NCBI GenBank assembly: GCA_949130485.1
Contig: OX422190.1
Span: forward strand, 495,001-559,000
Length of the DNA stretch: 64,000 nt
Source: Agelas oroides
Taxonomy: Eukaryota > Porifera > Demospongiae > Agelasida > Agelasidae
Direction of reading: 5' to 3'
A model generated the notes under the pieces. That model worked only from the letters and a program-made list of their open reading frames with translations, was not told the origin of the DNA and searched no databases. How positions within the stretch are numbered: the first letter of the stretch is position 1; each line of letters starts with the position of its first letter. Positions 31,721-45,600 of the stretch are shown in pieces. The position numbers and the translations under genes were made by a program.

Positions 31721-33644
31721 GTTCTCAATGGTTCTCAATGGTTATCAATGGTTATCAATGGTTATCAATGGTTTGCAGTGGTTCTTCCTCTGGCCTGTGA
31801 ATTATTTATTTATTTATTTACGCGGGTCATTTAAGTTGCATCTTGGGGTGTAACAATGTTAAGTCTCCAAAGATGCAATATGAAATTGTAATATGTCAAC
31901 CTGCAACCAGAGCAATACGAGACATATCGTAATCAAATTGTGATCTGCAGCTTTTGTTTACCATGGTACAACAATGGTTACCATGCATTCAGTGGTTCTC
32001 AATTGTTCTCAACGGTTCCCAGTGGTTCTGATCCACTGAGAAGCACTGATAGCCACTCAGATCCACTGAAAACCACAGAGATTAACTGGTAATCATTGAG
32101 AACCACTGCTAACCATTGAGAACCATTGGTAACCATTGAGATTCAGTGGTAATCACTGAGAACCACTCACAACCACTGGTAATCATTGAGAACACCTGGC
32201 AGTCATTGAGAACCACTGGTAACCATTCAGAACCACTGGTAACCATTCAGAACCATAGAGAACTAATGAGAACCATTGATAATCAGGTACCAGTAGTGAT
32301 TGAGAACCACCGAAAACCATTGTGAACCACTACATAGTAACCTATGAGAACCACTGGTAACCAATCAGAGCCACTTGTAACAGCTCAGAACCACAAAGAA
32401 CCATTGAAAAGAGAAACAATCAGAACAATTGAAAAGATTTGCGAACCACTGATAATAATTAAGAACCACTGGTAACCATTGAGAATTACTGCGTGGTAAT
32501 CAATGGGAACAAGTGAGAACCTTTGAGAATGACTGAGAACCATTGAGAATCATGGAAAACAACTCAGAACCTCAGAGAACCGTTGAGAACAACTAGCTGA
32601 GAACCAGTGAGAACCACTGATAACCACTGATAACTGATGAGAACTACTTGTAACAATTGAGAACAACTGAGAACCATTGAAAACAACTGATAACCACTGA
32701 TAACTATTGAGAGCTACTGGTGACAATAAGAATCACTGAGAACCACTGGTAACAATTCAGAAGTACTGGTAACCATTGATAACCACTGAGAACTACTGGG
32801 AATGATTGAGAACCACAGCATGCTAACCATCGAGAACTACTGGTAACCAATAAAATCCACTTGCAACAACTGAGAACCACTGAAAGCCTTTGCAAACAAC
32901 TTTGTGATTCTCAGTGGTTCTTATTTTTGAAATTCATAACATTATGTTGCACTGTGAAAATACCTGATAGTGATGGCACTGCATTCCGAAAGAACTACTG
33001 GTAACTATTGAGAAACACCGGTAAGCACTGAGAACTGGCTGAGAACCATTTAAAACCACTGAGAACATGCTGGTAACCATTGAGAACCACTGGAAACCAT
33101 TGAGAACCACTAGAAACCACTGGAAACCATTGAGAAGCACTGGAAACCACTCAGAACCATTGAGAAAGAATAAGAACCACTGAGAATCACTGATAGCCAC
33201 TCAGATCCACTGATAACCACTGGTAACCATTGAGAACCACTGGTGGTTCTCCGTGGTTCTCAGTGGTTACCACTGAACCTCAATGGTTACCACTGAACCG
33301 CAATGGTTACCAATGGTTCTCAATGGTTACCAGTGGTTCTCAATGATTACCAGTGATTCTCAGTGGATCTGAGTGGATATCAGTGGTTCTCAGTGGTTCT
33401 TGGTTTATCTCAATGGTTCTCAGTGGTTGTCAATGGTTTTTGATAACCATTGAAAGCACCAAGAACCATTGAGAACCTCTAATACCCATTAAAAATCTGT
33501 GGTATGCAAAATTGGAAAGGTCATGACATTATGTTGCACTGTAAAAGTACAAGAATTAGTGAATAATGTTGCCGCTGTGCATGATAGTGATGGCACTGCA
33601 TTCCGAAAGAGCTACTGGTAACTATTGAGAAAGACTGGTAACCC

Positions 33645-33840
33645 AGGCCCGTATGCGGGGGGGGAGGGGGGGGGGGGGGGGGGGGGGGGTTCAAGGGGCT
33701 TCAGTAAATGTTTTAGTTGTCATTACACCATACTGTACGTTGTAACACTTAAGTGTGTATATACAATGAGCAATCTGATCGCATACTTGGTGCAATACTT
33801 GTTCCTTCGTACCAGCATCATCTAGACTACCAAATGTCAG
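33645..33840 (-). mobile_element. Composite-element right end with G8-A-G24 tract
   Basis: Same as 24639-24835 but with the homopolymer as 8 G, A, 24 G (33657-33689). The copy in the next unit (43516-43711) has the identical run lengths. The open frame across it, with a polyglycine stretch, is not a gene. Confidence 0.75.
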
Positions 33841-34579
33841 TGATGTAATGATAAACAACAATGGAATGCTAAATTGGAAAAGTCATAACATTATGTTGCA
33901 CTGTGAGAATTAGTGACTAATGTTGCCGATAGTGATGTCACTGCACTCCGAAAGAACTACTTGTTACTATTGAGAAGCACTGGTGACCACTGAGAACCGG
34001 CTGAGAACCATTGAGAACCACTGAGAACACTCGTAACCATTGAGAACCACTGGTAGAGATTGAAAACCACTGACATTGTGAACAGCAACAGTTGTCAATG
34101 GTTACCAGTGGTTCTCAATGGTTCTCAGTGTTTGTCAGTGCTTCTTTGTGGTTCTCAGTTGTTTTCACCGGCTCTCAGTAGTTATCACTGGTTCTCATTG
34201 ATTACAATGCAGTGATTCTCAATGGTTGCCAGTGGTTGTCAATGGTTCTCAGTGGTTCTCATTTGTTCTCAGTGGTTCTCGATGATTCTCACTGGTTGTC
34301 ATTGATTACCATGCAGTGATTCTCTATATAGTTACAGGTGGTTATGAATGGTCTTCTCAGTGGTTGTTCTCAGTTGTTACAAGTAGCTCTCTGTGATTCT
34401 AAATTGTTTCCATGTAGTTGTTCACAATAGTTTTGGTGGTTTGAATGGTTACCAGCGGTTCTGAATGGTTACCAGTAGTTGTCAGTGGTTACCCAGTGGT
34501 TCTCAATGGTTACAAGTGGTTCTAAATGGTTCTCAGTGGTTCTGAGTGGTTCTCAATTGTTACCAGTAGTTCTCAGTGG

Positions 34580-35095
34580 TTATTATTATTTTTTATTTTC
34601 CTGTAAAAATCCAACCAACGGTATGTGAAAAACAACAAAATAACAACAAGCAAGCAGCTTACGTGTATATACAGAACTCTGAGAAGAAGAAAAAAACAAA
34701 GGATAAAAGAATTAATGAGTTCAGACGGTATTTTGAAAGATGAACAGTTATGGTAGAGCGGGGATGCGTCCTTCCTGTACCACCAAGTCAATTGGTGTGT
34801 ACTCGTGTGGTGCAAAGCCCTGTCGGGAGCGTGATCCTCTAAGGCACATTACAGCAGAACGTAGCAGGGAAAAGGAAAGGTGGCATCTTAGCCAGCCCAT
34901 TACGTTACTGTATGGTTGTTCTCTCTTGGGTAGCTAGTCGCTTGTATGCCACTGTAGCTGCTCTTCCCATCCCTCCAGAGGTACTGAATACCACTGGAGT
35001 GAAAGATCCATGTTCTACCTCGCGGACACGATTTTCATATGAGCAGCGTTTCTCCCTCTCGTTTTTCCCCCTCGTGACGTCTGTAGCATGTCGTA
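34580..35095 (-). pseudogene. C-terminal remnant of a retroelement-type protein, frameshifted
   Basis: On the minus strand, from about 35075, one frame reads Y-E-N-R-V-R-E-V-E-H-G-S-F-T-P-V-V-F-S and G-G-M-G-R-A-A-T-V-A-Y-K-R-L-A. After a shift near 34890 comes W-L-R-C-H-L-S-F-S-L-L-R-S-A-V-M-C-L-R-G-S-R, ending at TAA (34748-34750). I recall this conserved tail from uncharacterised reverse-transcriptase-containing proteins of cnidarians and sponges, but cannot name the family. The 3' flank runs to an AT-rich stretch near 34580. The insert interrupts the decamer array at CTCAGTGGTTA. It is duplicated at 44451-44966 and absent from the diverged unit at 25.5 kb. Confidence 0.5.
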
Positions 35096-35419
35096 TCAGT
35101 GATTCATAGTGGTTATCAATGGTTATTAGTGGTTCTCAATTATTCTCAGTGCTTTTGAATGGTTACCAGTGGTTCTCAATAGTTACTAGTAGTTCTCAAT
35201 TGTTAGCATACAGTGGTTCTCAGTGGTTCTCAATGCTTTTCAGTGGTTCTGAATGGTTATCAACGGTTCTCAGTGGTTCTCCACGGTTCTCGATCACTGC
35301 CGGTGGTTCTCAATGTTTCACAGTAATTCTCAGTTCTTACCAGTGGTTCTCAATGTTACCAGTGTTTGTCAATCATGACCAGTAGTTTTCCATGATTACC
35401 AGTGGTTCTCAATGGTTCT

Positions 35420-35755
35420 CAGTGGCATACGCGGTGGTGGCGCATGGCGTACGCGGTGATGACGTATCTACGGGTCCAGGTTCATCCCTGCCGGGGACAA
35501 TGACTGCATATAGATTCTCATTGGTTACGAGCAAAGTAACCGCACCCTAAGCTTATAAGATGCTCATAGGAGGTTAGTGCTGCAGGTTTACCTTGGCTCG
35601 AATACATTAGAGTTCAGTTCTATACATATGTGAAATCTTTGTTAGTACGCTTTAGGAAAACAAAGTTCACAGCTACTTAACTACAAGACCTGAAGTAGAA
35701 AGCCTTACAGTTCAGAGTTGTGGTTGTGGCAGAACAGCAACATCAGTCTCTAATT
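35420..35755 (-). pseudogene. Penelope-like 3' terminus plus unique sequence, unit B
   Basis: Same as 26030-26335: minus-strand S-L-S-P-A-G-M-N-L-D-P then stop, with GC-rich flank GCATACGCGGTGGTGGCGCA. Duplicated at 45291-45626. Array lies on the 3' side of the tail. Confidence 0.55.
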
Positions 35756-37324
35756 CTTGTATATTCACATTGCAACATAACTTTTTCGAATTTGCATTCA
35801 ATTACTCATTGAAATTGTTTCGCATAAATTTCTAGAACCACTCAGAATCAGTGAGAATTGAAATTGTATTGCATAAATTTCTAGAAACACTGAGAATCAG
35901 TGAGAATCATCGAGAACCACTGAGAACAAATGAGAACCATTCCGAACCACTGAGAACCATTGCCAACCACTGGCAACCATTGAGAATCACTGTATTGTAA
36001 TCAATGAGAACCAGTGATAACTACTGAGAGCCGTTGAAAACAACTGAGAACCACAAAGAAGCACTGACACACACTGAGAACAATTGAGAACCACAGAGAA
36101 CCATTGAGAACTACTGGTAACCAATGTGAACAACTACATGGCAATCATTGAGAATCACTGGTAACCAATAAGAGCCACTTGTAAAACTGAGAACTACAGA
36201 GAACCATTGAAAACAATTGAGAACAACTGAGAAGGATTGAAAACAACTGAGAACAACTAAAAACCATTGAGAACCACTGAGAACCATTGAGAACCACTGG
36301 TAACCATTGACAACTGTTGCTGTTCACAACGTTGGTGGTTTCCATTCTATACCAGTGGTTCTCAATGGTTACGAGTTGTTCTCAGTGGTTCTCAATGGTT
36401 CTCAGCCGGTTCTCAGTGGTCACCAGTGTTTCTCAATAGTTACCAGTAGTTCTTTCGGAGTGCAGTGACATCACTATCGGCAACATTAGTCACTAATTCT
36501 TACAGTGCAAGATAATGTTATGACTTTTCCAATTTAGCAGTTGTTCTTGGTTGTTCTAAGTGGTTACCAGTGGTTGTCAAAGGTTACTAATTGTTGCCAG
36601 TGGTTCTTAATTGTTACTAATAGTTAGCAGTGATTCTTAATGGTTCTCAGTGGTTCTCATTGATTAAAATGCCGTGATTCTCAATGGTTCTCAGTGGTAA
36701 CATTTGCTCAGTGTTCATTGAGAACAATTGAGAACGTAACCATTGAGAGCCACTGCATGGCAACAATTCAGAACTACTACCAGTGATTGAGAACCACAGA
36801 GAACCATTGAGAACTGTTCAGAAACACTGAGAAGCATTGAGAACCATTGAGAGCTATTGAGAACCACGACATGGCAAACGTTGAGAACTACTGGTTACAT
36901 TGAGAACCACTGGTAACCACTGACTACCACTGTCAACCATTGGGAATTACTGGCAGTGATTGAAAACCCCTGACAACCATTGAGAACCGTTCAGAACCAC
37001 TGCGAAGCACTGAGAACCATTGACAACCATTGAGTACCATTGAAACCACTTCATGGTAACCATTGTTTTACCATGGTAGACAAAATGCAGCAAATCACCA
37101 TTTGATTGCGATATATCTCATATTGCACTGGTTGTATGTAGGTTGATATATGATTTCATATTGCACCTTTTTTGGATGCTTAACATTGTTTAGTTGTAAC
37201 ATTACTGTTGCGGTACAGGTACACAGAAATTAAAACAATTTCAATGAATAATGATAAACAGTAATGGAACACAAAATTGGAAAAGTCATAACATTATGTT
37301 GCACTGTGAAAATTCAAGTGGTTA

Positions 37325-38230
37325 CAGGCCCGTAGCCAGGACTTTTAGAAGGGGGGTTACACGGGTGTCAGATGTGTATGTATGCATGACACATAAGCAT
37401 GCAAGACTAGAGGGGTCTGAGGTCATGCTCCCCCAGGAAAATTTTAGAAAGTAGATGCTCTGAAATGGCCATCTACAATCACTGGACTGGACTAGTGGAT
37501 TGGACTGGTGGACTGGACTGGTGGACTGACATTACAAATCATTTTTACATGTTCTAATGACACTTACTTGCCTGTAGGGTTGCATGATGCATAATATTAC
37601 TCCCAAAACAGCTTTCTTCTTGGACAGACTGAAATTTTTGATGGCAATAGCTACTGCAATAGCTACTGCAATAGCTACTGCATTTCCAAAAATGTCAGGG
37701 TAGAGAGGAGCAAACGTAAACTAACAGTTAGTTTTTATATAACAATTTTGCTTAAAGAGCAAGGGTACAAGAGTAGCGTGTATAGCTATTAAGTAATGCA
37801 CCCAGAAGAATACACTAACTTAAAGGTGACACACTCAATATCATAATACATATTTCAGATGAGACAAAAACGAACAAAGTGTAGGTGAAGTGACAACATC
37901 TACAGGCAAAGTATTCCAAACAGAAATTGAGTGGGGGAAGATGGACATGTTATAAGCTTGTGTTCTAGAAACGGGCCTACATAAGGGTGTTGGGTGACCA
38001 TGTCTAATATTTACAGGTAAGTTACGATGTGAGACCCCATGACTGGGGTATAGCAACATCCCATGTTGTTTGTCCTTACAGGACAACTGACATTTGGTAG
38101 TCTAGATGATGCTTGTACGAAGGAACAAGTATTTCGACCAAGCATCCGATCAGATTGCTCATTGTATATATACACTGAAGTGTTACAACGTACAGTATGG
38201 TGTACTGACAACTAAAACATTTACTGAACT
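37325..38230. mobile_element. Composite TIR element, unit B, with internal LINE deletion
   Basis: Starts CAGGCCCGTAGCCAGG and carries the CTGGACTGGTGG minisatellite (37480-37528), three CAATAGCTACTG copies (unit A has two) and only the last part of the LINE pseudogene (37841-38045, minus strand, ending W-N-T-L-P-V-D-V-V). Against unit A, about 480 bp between GACTGGGGTATA and GCAACATC are deleted. Duplicated at 47196-48101. Confidence 0.65.
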
Positions 38231-38659
38231 ACCAACATCATCTACCATTCATGTAGTGTTCCCAATGGTTTACGGTGGTTCTCAATCACTACTGGTAGCT
38301 AGTTATCAATGGTTTTCAGTGGTTCTTTATGGTTTTCAGTGGTTCTTTATGGTTTTCAGTGGTTACCAGTGGTTCTCAATGACTACCAGGTGCTCTCAAT
38401 GATTACCAGTGGTTGTGAGTGTTTCTCATGGGTTACCACGAATGTCAATGGTTACCAATGGTTTTCAATGGTTAACAGTTGTTCTCAATGATTACCAGTG
38501 ATTCTTAATGGTTCTCAGTGGATCTGAGTGGCTGTCAGTGATTCTCAGTGGTTCTTATCTTTTCTCAATGGTTCTCAGTGGTTCTCTATGGTTTCCAGTG
38601 GTTCTCAATGGTTTTAAATGGTTCTCAGTCAGTTTTCAGTGGTTACTTGTCTTTCTCAA

Positions 38660-38968
38660 TAGTTACCATTAGTTCTTTTAGAATGCAGTGCCATCACTAT
38701 CATATATTTTTACAGTGCAGCACAATTTTATTACTTTTCAAATTTGCACTCTATTGTTGTGTATAATTGGTCATTGAATTTCTTTTGTATAAATTTCTAT
38801 GTACCTGTACAACAATATTAATCCTACTAGTAAACAATATTAAGCCTCCAAGGAAGATCCAATATGAAATCATGTATCAACTTACAGCCAGTGCAATATG
38901 AGATATATCACACTCAAATAGTGACTTGATCCTTTTTGTTTACCATGGTACAACAGAGGTTACCATGC
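38660..38968 (-). repeat. Core sequence, complete copy, inverted
   Basis: From AGAATGCAGTGCCATCACTA to ACCATGGTACAACAGAGGTT. Array of GGTTCTC polarity on both sides. Duplicated at 48531-48839. Confidence 0.85.
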
Positions 38969-39604
38969 AGTGGTTTCAATGGTTCTCAGTGGTTGTCAAT
39001 GGCTCTTAGTGGTTCTCACTTGTTACCAGTGTTCTCAACGTTTATCAGTAGTTCTCGATGGTTGCCATGCAGTGGTTCTCAATGGTTCTCAGTGGTTGTC
39101 AATGGCTCTTAGTGGTTCTCAGTGGTTACCAGTGTTCCTCAACGGTTATCAGTAGTTCTCAATGGTTGCCATGCAGTGGTTCTCAATGGTTCTCAAATAT
39201 TCTCAAAGATTCTCAGTGGTTCTGAACGGTTCTCAATGGTTCTCGGTAGTTCTCAAGCACTGCCAGTACTTCTAAATTGTTCACAGTAGTACTCAGTGGT
39301 TGCCTGTGGTTCTCAATTTTACCAGTGTTTCCCAAAGATTCTGAATTCTCAATGATTACCAGTGATTACCAGTGGTTCTCACTGGTTCTCAGTGGTTCTG
39401 AACAGTTCTCAATGGTTCTCAGTAGTTCTCAATCACTGCCAGTACTTCTAAATTGTTGAATTGTCTAATTGAGAACCATTGCATGGAAACCATTGAGAAC
39501 CACTAGTAACCATTGAGAAACACTGGTAACCGCTGAGAACCATTGATAACCATTGCAAACCATTGAAAACCATTGAGAACCACTGCATGGCAACCATTGA
39601 CAAC

Positions 39605-42600
39605 TAGCTACTGGAATAACATTGAGTAATAGCCACTGACCACTACTGTATACCATTGAGATCTACTGCCAGTAATTGGGAACCACTGAGAACCGTTGAA
39701 AACAACAACTGAGAACCACAAAGAAGCATCGAAAACAATTGAGAACCACGACAAGCCATTGAAAACCACTGTAACCAATGTGAACCACTACATGGTAACC
39801 ATTGAGAACCACTGGTAACCAATAAGAGCCACTTGTAAAAGCTGAGGTCTACAGACAACCCTTGAAAGCAACTGAGAACCACTGAGAATGGTTGAAAACA
39901 ACTGAGAACAACTGAAAACCATTGAGAACCGCTCAGAACCATTGAGAATCACTGCATGGTAATCAATGAGAACCATTGCAAACAATTGAGAAGTACTGGT
40001 AACAACTGAGAACTACTGTAAACCATTGAGAACTACTGGCAGTGATTGAGAACCACTGAGAACCATTGAGAACCGCTCAGAACCACTGAGAATCATTGAG
40101 AACCATTGGATGGTAACCATTGAGAACCACTGATAACCAATAAGAGCCAATTGTAACAACTGAGAACTACAAAGAACCATTGAAAACAACTGAGAACCAC
40201 TGATAACCATTGATAACCACCTGTAACTATATAGAGAATCACTATGTGGTGGTCAATAAAAACCACTGAGAACCACTTAGAAACATTGAGAACCACTGAC
40301 AGCCATTGACAACCACTGGTAACCAATGAGAATCACTACATTGTAGTCAATGAGAACCAGTGAGCACAATTGAGGGCCACTAATAACCATTGAGGGCCAC
40401 TAATAACCATTGCGAATTACTGGCAGTGATTGAGAACGACGGAGAATCACTGAGAACCATTGAGAACCACTGATAACCACTGATAGTGGCAACCATTGAG
40501 AATCAATGTACAACTAACAACCACTGAGATTCACTGAGAACCACTGCTAACCGTTGACAACTGTTGAGAGCAATTGAGAACAATTGAGTACCACTGATAA
40601 CCACTGACAACCACTGATAAATACTGAGAAGCACCGATAAACACTGTGAAGCATTGAGAACTACTGGTAACAATTGAGAACCACTCAGAACCACTGAGAG
40701 TCATTTAGAACCACTGGTAACCATTCAGAACCACTGGTAACCGTTGATAACAACTGATAACTGCTGATAACCATTAAGAAGCAAGGCATGCTAAGCATTC
40801 AAAACTGGTAACTATTTAGAACTACTGGTAACCATTGAGAACAACCGGTAACCATTGAGAACCACTTGTAGCCATTGAGAATGGCTGGTGACCATTGACA
40901 ACCACCGAAAACCATTGTGAACCACTACATGGTAACCATTCAGAGCCACTGGTAACCAATTGGAGCGACTTGTCACAACTGAGAACCACAGAGAACCATT
41001 GGAACCACTGAGGATGATTGAAAACAACAGAAAACCACTGTGAATCATTAAGAACCACAGAGCACTACTGGCAGTGATTGAGAACCACTGAGAACCATTG
41101 AGAACCACTAGCAACCACTGAGAATGACTGAGAACCGCTGGTAATCATTGACAGCTGTTGCTGTTCACAATATCGGTGGTTCTACTCAATGGTTACCAGT
41201 CGTTCTCAGTGGTTCTCAATGGCTCTCAGCCAGTTCTCAGTGGTTACCAGTGCTTCTCAACAGTTACCACTAGTTCTTTTGGAGTGCAGTGACATCTCTA
41301 TTATGCAAAATCGCAACATTAGTCACTCATTCTTGTAGTTTCACAGTGCAACATAATGTTATGACTTTTCCAATTTTGCATTCCATTGTTGTTTATCATC
41401 ACTCGTTGAAATTGTTTTAATTTCAATGTACCTCTACCACAACATTAATGTACTACTAAACAATGTTAAATGAAGATGCAATATGAAATCATATATCAAT
41501 CTACAACCAGTGCAATACTAGATGAATCGCACTCAAATAGTGATATGCTGCTTTTTGTTTACCCTGGTACAACAATGGTTACAACGCAGTGGTTCTCAAT
41601 GGTTCTCAATGGTTATCAATGGTTATCAATGGTTATCAATGGTTTGCAGTGGTTCTTCCTCTGGCCTGTGAATTATTTATTTATTTATTTACGCGGGTCA
41701 TTTAAGTTGCATCTTGGGGTGTAACAATGTTAAGTCTCCAAAGATGCAATATGAAATTGTAATATGTCAACCTGCAACCAGAGCAATACGAGACATATCG
41801 TAATCAAATTGTGATCTGCAGCTTTTGTTTACCATGGTACAACAATGGTTACCATGCATTCAGTGGTTCTCAATTGTTCTCAACGGTTCCCAGTGGTTCT
41901 GATCCACTGAGAAGCACTGATAGCCACTCAGATCCACTGAAAACCACAGAGATTAACTGGTAATCATTGAGAACCACTGCTAACCATTGAGAACCATTGG
42001 TAACCATTGAGATTCAGTGGTAATCACTGAGAACCACTCACAACCACTGGTAATCATTGAGAACACCTGGCAGTCATTGAGAACCACTGGTAACCATTCA
42101 GAACCACTGGTAACCATTCAGAACCATAGAGAACTAATGAGAACCATTGATAATCAGGTACCAGTAGTGATTGAGAACCACCGAAAACCATTGTGAACCA
42201 CTACATAGTAACCTATGAGAACCACTGGTAACCAATCAGAGCCACTTGTAACAGCTCAGAACCACAAAGAACCATTGAAAAGAGAAACAATCAGAACAAT
42301 TGAAAAGATTTGCGAACCACTGATAATAATTAAGAACCACTGGTAACCATTGAGAATTACTGCGTGGTAATCAATGGGAACAAGTGAGAACCTTTGAGAA
42401 TGACTGAGAACCATTGAGAATCATGGAAAACAACTCAGAACCTCAGAGAACCGTTGAGAACAACTAGCTGAGAACCAGTGAGAACCACTGATAACCACTG
42501 ATAACTGATGAGAACTACTTGTAACAATTGAGAACAACTGAGAACCATTGAAAACAACTGATAACCACTGATAACTATTGAGAGCTACTGGTGACAATAA

Positions 42601-45600
42601 GAATCACTGAGAACCACTGGTAACAATTCAGAAGTACTGGTAACCATTGATAACCACTGAGAACTACTGGGAATGATTGAGAACCACAGCATGCTAACCA
42701 TCGAGAACTACTGGTAACCAATAAAATCCACTTGCAACAACTGAGAACCACTGAAAGCCTTTGCAAACAACTTTGTGATTCTCAGTGGTTCTTATTTTTG
42801 AAATTCATAACATTATGTTGCACTGTGAAAATACCTGATAGTGATGGCACTGCATTCCGAAAGAACTACTGGTAACTATTGAGAAACACCGGTAAGCACT
42901 GAGAACTGGCTGAGAACCATTTAAAACCACTGAGAACATGCTGGTAACCATTGAGAACCACTGGAAACCATTGAGAACCACTAGAAACCACTGGAAACCA
43001 TTGAGAAGCACTGGAAACCACTCAGAACCATTGAGAAAGAATAAGAACCACTGAGAATCACTGATAGCCACTCAGATCCACTGATAACCACTGGTAACCA
43101 TTGAGAACCACTGGTGGTTCTCCGTGGTTCTCAGTGGTTACCACTGAACCTCAATGGTTACCACTGAACCGCAATGGTTACCAATGGTTCTCAATGGTTA
43201 CCAGTGGTTCTCAATGATTACCAGTGATTCTCAGTGGATCTGAGTGGATATCAGTGGTTCTCAGTGGTTCTTGGTTTATCTCAATGGTTCTCAGTGGTTG
43301 TCAATGGTTTTTGATAACCATTGAAAGCACCAAGAACCATTGAGAACCTCTAATACCCATTAAAAATCTGTGGTATGCAAAATTGGAAAGGTCATGACAT
43401 TATGTTGCACTGTAAAAGTACAAGAATTAGTGAATAATGTTGCCGCTGTGCATGATAGTGATGGCACTGCATTCCGAAAGAGCTACTGGTAACTATTGAG
43501 AAAGACTGGTAACCCAGGCCCGTATGCGGGGGGGGAGGGGGGGGGGGGGGGGGGGGGGGGTTCAAGGGGCTTCAGTAAATGTTTTAGTTGTCATTACACC
43601 ATACTGTACGTTGTAACACTTAAGTGTGTATATACAATGAGCAATCTGATCGCATACTTGGTGCAATACTTGTTCCTTCGTACCAGCATCATCTAGACTA
43701 CCAAATGTCAGTGATGTAATGATAAACAACAATGGAATGCTAAATTGGAAAAGTCATAACATTATGTTGCACTGTGAGAATTAGTGACTAATGTTGCCGA
43801 TAGTGATGTCACTGCACTCCGAAAGAACTACTTGTTACTATTGAGAAGCACTGGTGACCACTGAGAACCGGCTGAGAACCATTGAGAACCACTGAGAACA
43901 CTCGTAACCATTGAGAACCACTGGTAGAGATTGAAAACCACTGACATTGTGAACAGCAACAGTTGTCAATGGTTACCAGTGGTTCTCAATGGTTCTCAGT
44001 GTTTGTCAGTGCTTCTTTGTGGTTCTCAGTTGTTTTCACCGGCTCTCAGTAGTTATCACTGGTTCTCATTGATTACAATGCAGTGATTCTCAATGGTTGC
44101 CAGTGGTTGTCAATGGTTCTCAGTGGTTCTCATTTGTTCTCAGTGGTTCTCGATGATTCTCACTGGTTGTCATTGATTACCATGCAGTGATTCTCTATAT
44201 AGTTACAGGTGGTTATGAATGGTCTTCTCAGTGGTTGTTCTCAGTTGTTACAAGTAGCTCTCTGTGATTCTAAATTGTTTCCATGTAGTTGTTCACAATA
44301 GTTTTGGTGGTTTGAATGGTTACCAGCGGTTCTGAATGGTTACCAGTAGTTGTCAGTGGTTACCCAGTGGTTCTCAATGGTTACAAGTGGTTCTAAATGG
44401 TTCTCAGTGGTTCTGAGTGGTTCTCAATTGTTACCAGTAGTTCTCAGTGGTTATTATTATTTTTTATTTTCCTGTAAAAATCCAACCAACGGTATGTGAA
44501 AAACAACAAAATAACAACAAGCAAGCAGCTTACGTGTATATACAGAACTCTGAGAAGAAGAAAAAAACAAAGGATAAAAGAATTAATGAGTTCAGACGGT
44601 ATTTTGAAAGATGAACAGTTATGGTAGAGCGGGGATGCGTCCTTCCTGTACCACCAAGTCAATTGGTGTGTACTCGTGTGGTGCAAAGCCCTGTCGGGAG
44701 CGTGATCCTCTAAGGCACATTACAGCAGAACGTAGCAGGGAAAAGGAAAGGTGGCATCTTAGCCAGCCCATTACGTTACTGTATGGTTGTTCTCTCTTGG
44801 GTAGCTAGTCGCTTGTATGCCACTGTAGCTGCTCTTCCCATCCCTCCAGAGGTACTGAATACCACTGGAGTGAAAGATCCATGTTCTACCTCGCGGACAC
44901 GATTTTCATATGAGCAGCGTTTCTCCCTCTCGTTTTTCCCCCTCGTGACGTCTGTAGCATGTCGTATCAGTGATTCATAGTGGTTATCAATGGTTATTAG
45001 TGGTTCTCAATTATTCTCAGTGCTTTTGAATGGTTACCAGTGGTTCTCAATAGTTACTAGTAGTTCTCAATTGTTAGCATACAGTGGTTCTCAGTGGTTC
45101 TCAATGCTTTTCAGTGGTTCTGAATGGTTATCAACGGTTCTCAGTGGTTCTCCACGGTTCTCGATCACTGCCGGTGGTTCTCAATGTTTCACAGTAATTC
45201 TCAGTTCTTACCAGTGGTTCTCAATGTTACCAGTGTTTGTCAATCATGACCAGTAGTTTTCCATGATTACCAGTGGTTCTCAATGGTTCTCAGTGGCATA
45301 CGCGGTGGTGGCGCATGGCGTACGCGGTGATGACGTATCTACGGGTCCAGGTTCATCCCTGCCGGGGACAATGACTGCATATAGATTCTCATTGGTTACG
45401 AGCAAAGTAACCGCACCCTAAGCTTATAAGATGCTCATAGGAGGTTAGTGCTGCAGGTTTACCTTGGCTCGAATACATTAGAGTTCAGTTCTATACATAT
45501 GTGAAATCTTTGTTAGTACGCTTTAGGAAAACAAAGTTCACAGCTACTTAACTACAAGACCTGAAGTAGAAAGCCTTACAGTTCAGAGTTGTGGTTGTGG

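Larger units (their letters stand above)
29736..39604. repeat. Tandem segmental repeat, unit B (9,871-bp period)
   Basis: All landmarks in this interval recur exactly 9,871 bp downstream, for example 29772 to 39643, 33657 to 43528, 34748 to 44619, 35119 to 44990 and 37325 to 47196. I noticed only isolated base differences (GACAAGCCGTTG at 29881 against GACAAGCCATTG in the next two units). Contents in order are GAGAACC array, inverted core (31395-31720), partial core with an ATTT run (31800-31990), array, core part, composite right end with G24, array, retroelement tail, PLE 3' end, array, forward core with composite element, inverted core (38660-38968), array. Confidence 0.9.

Noticed and set aside
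33625-33825. Frame with a glycine-rich stretch (also at 43496)
   Set aside because: The glycines come from a G homopolymer in a transposon terminus; the frame crosses element and array.
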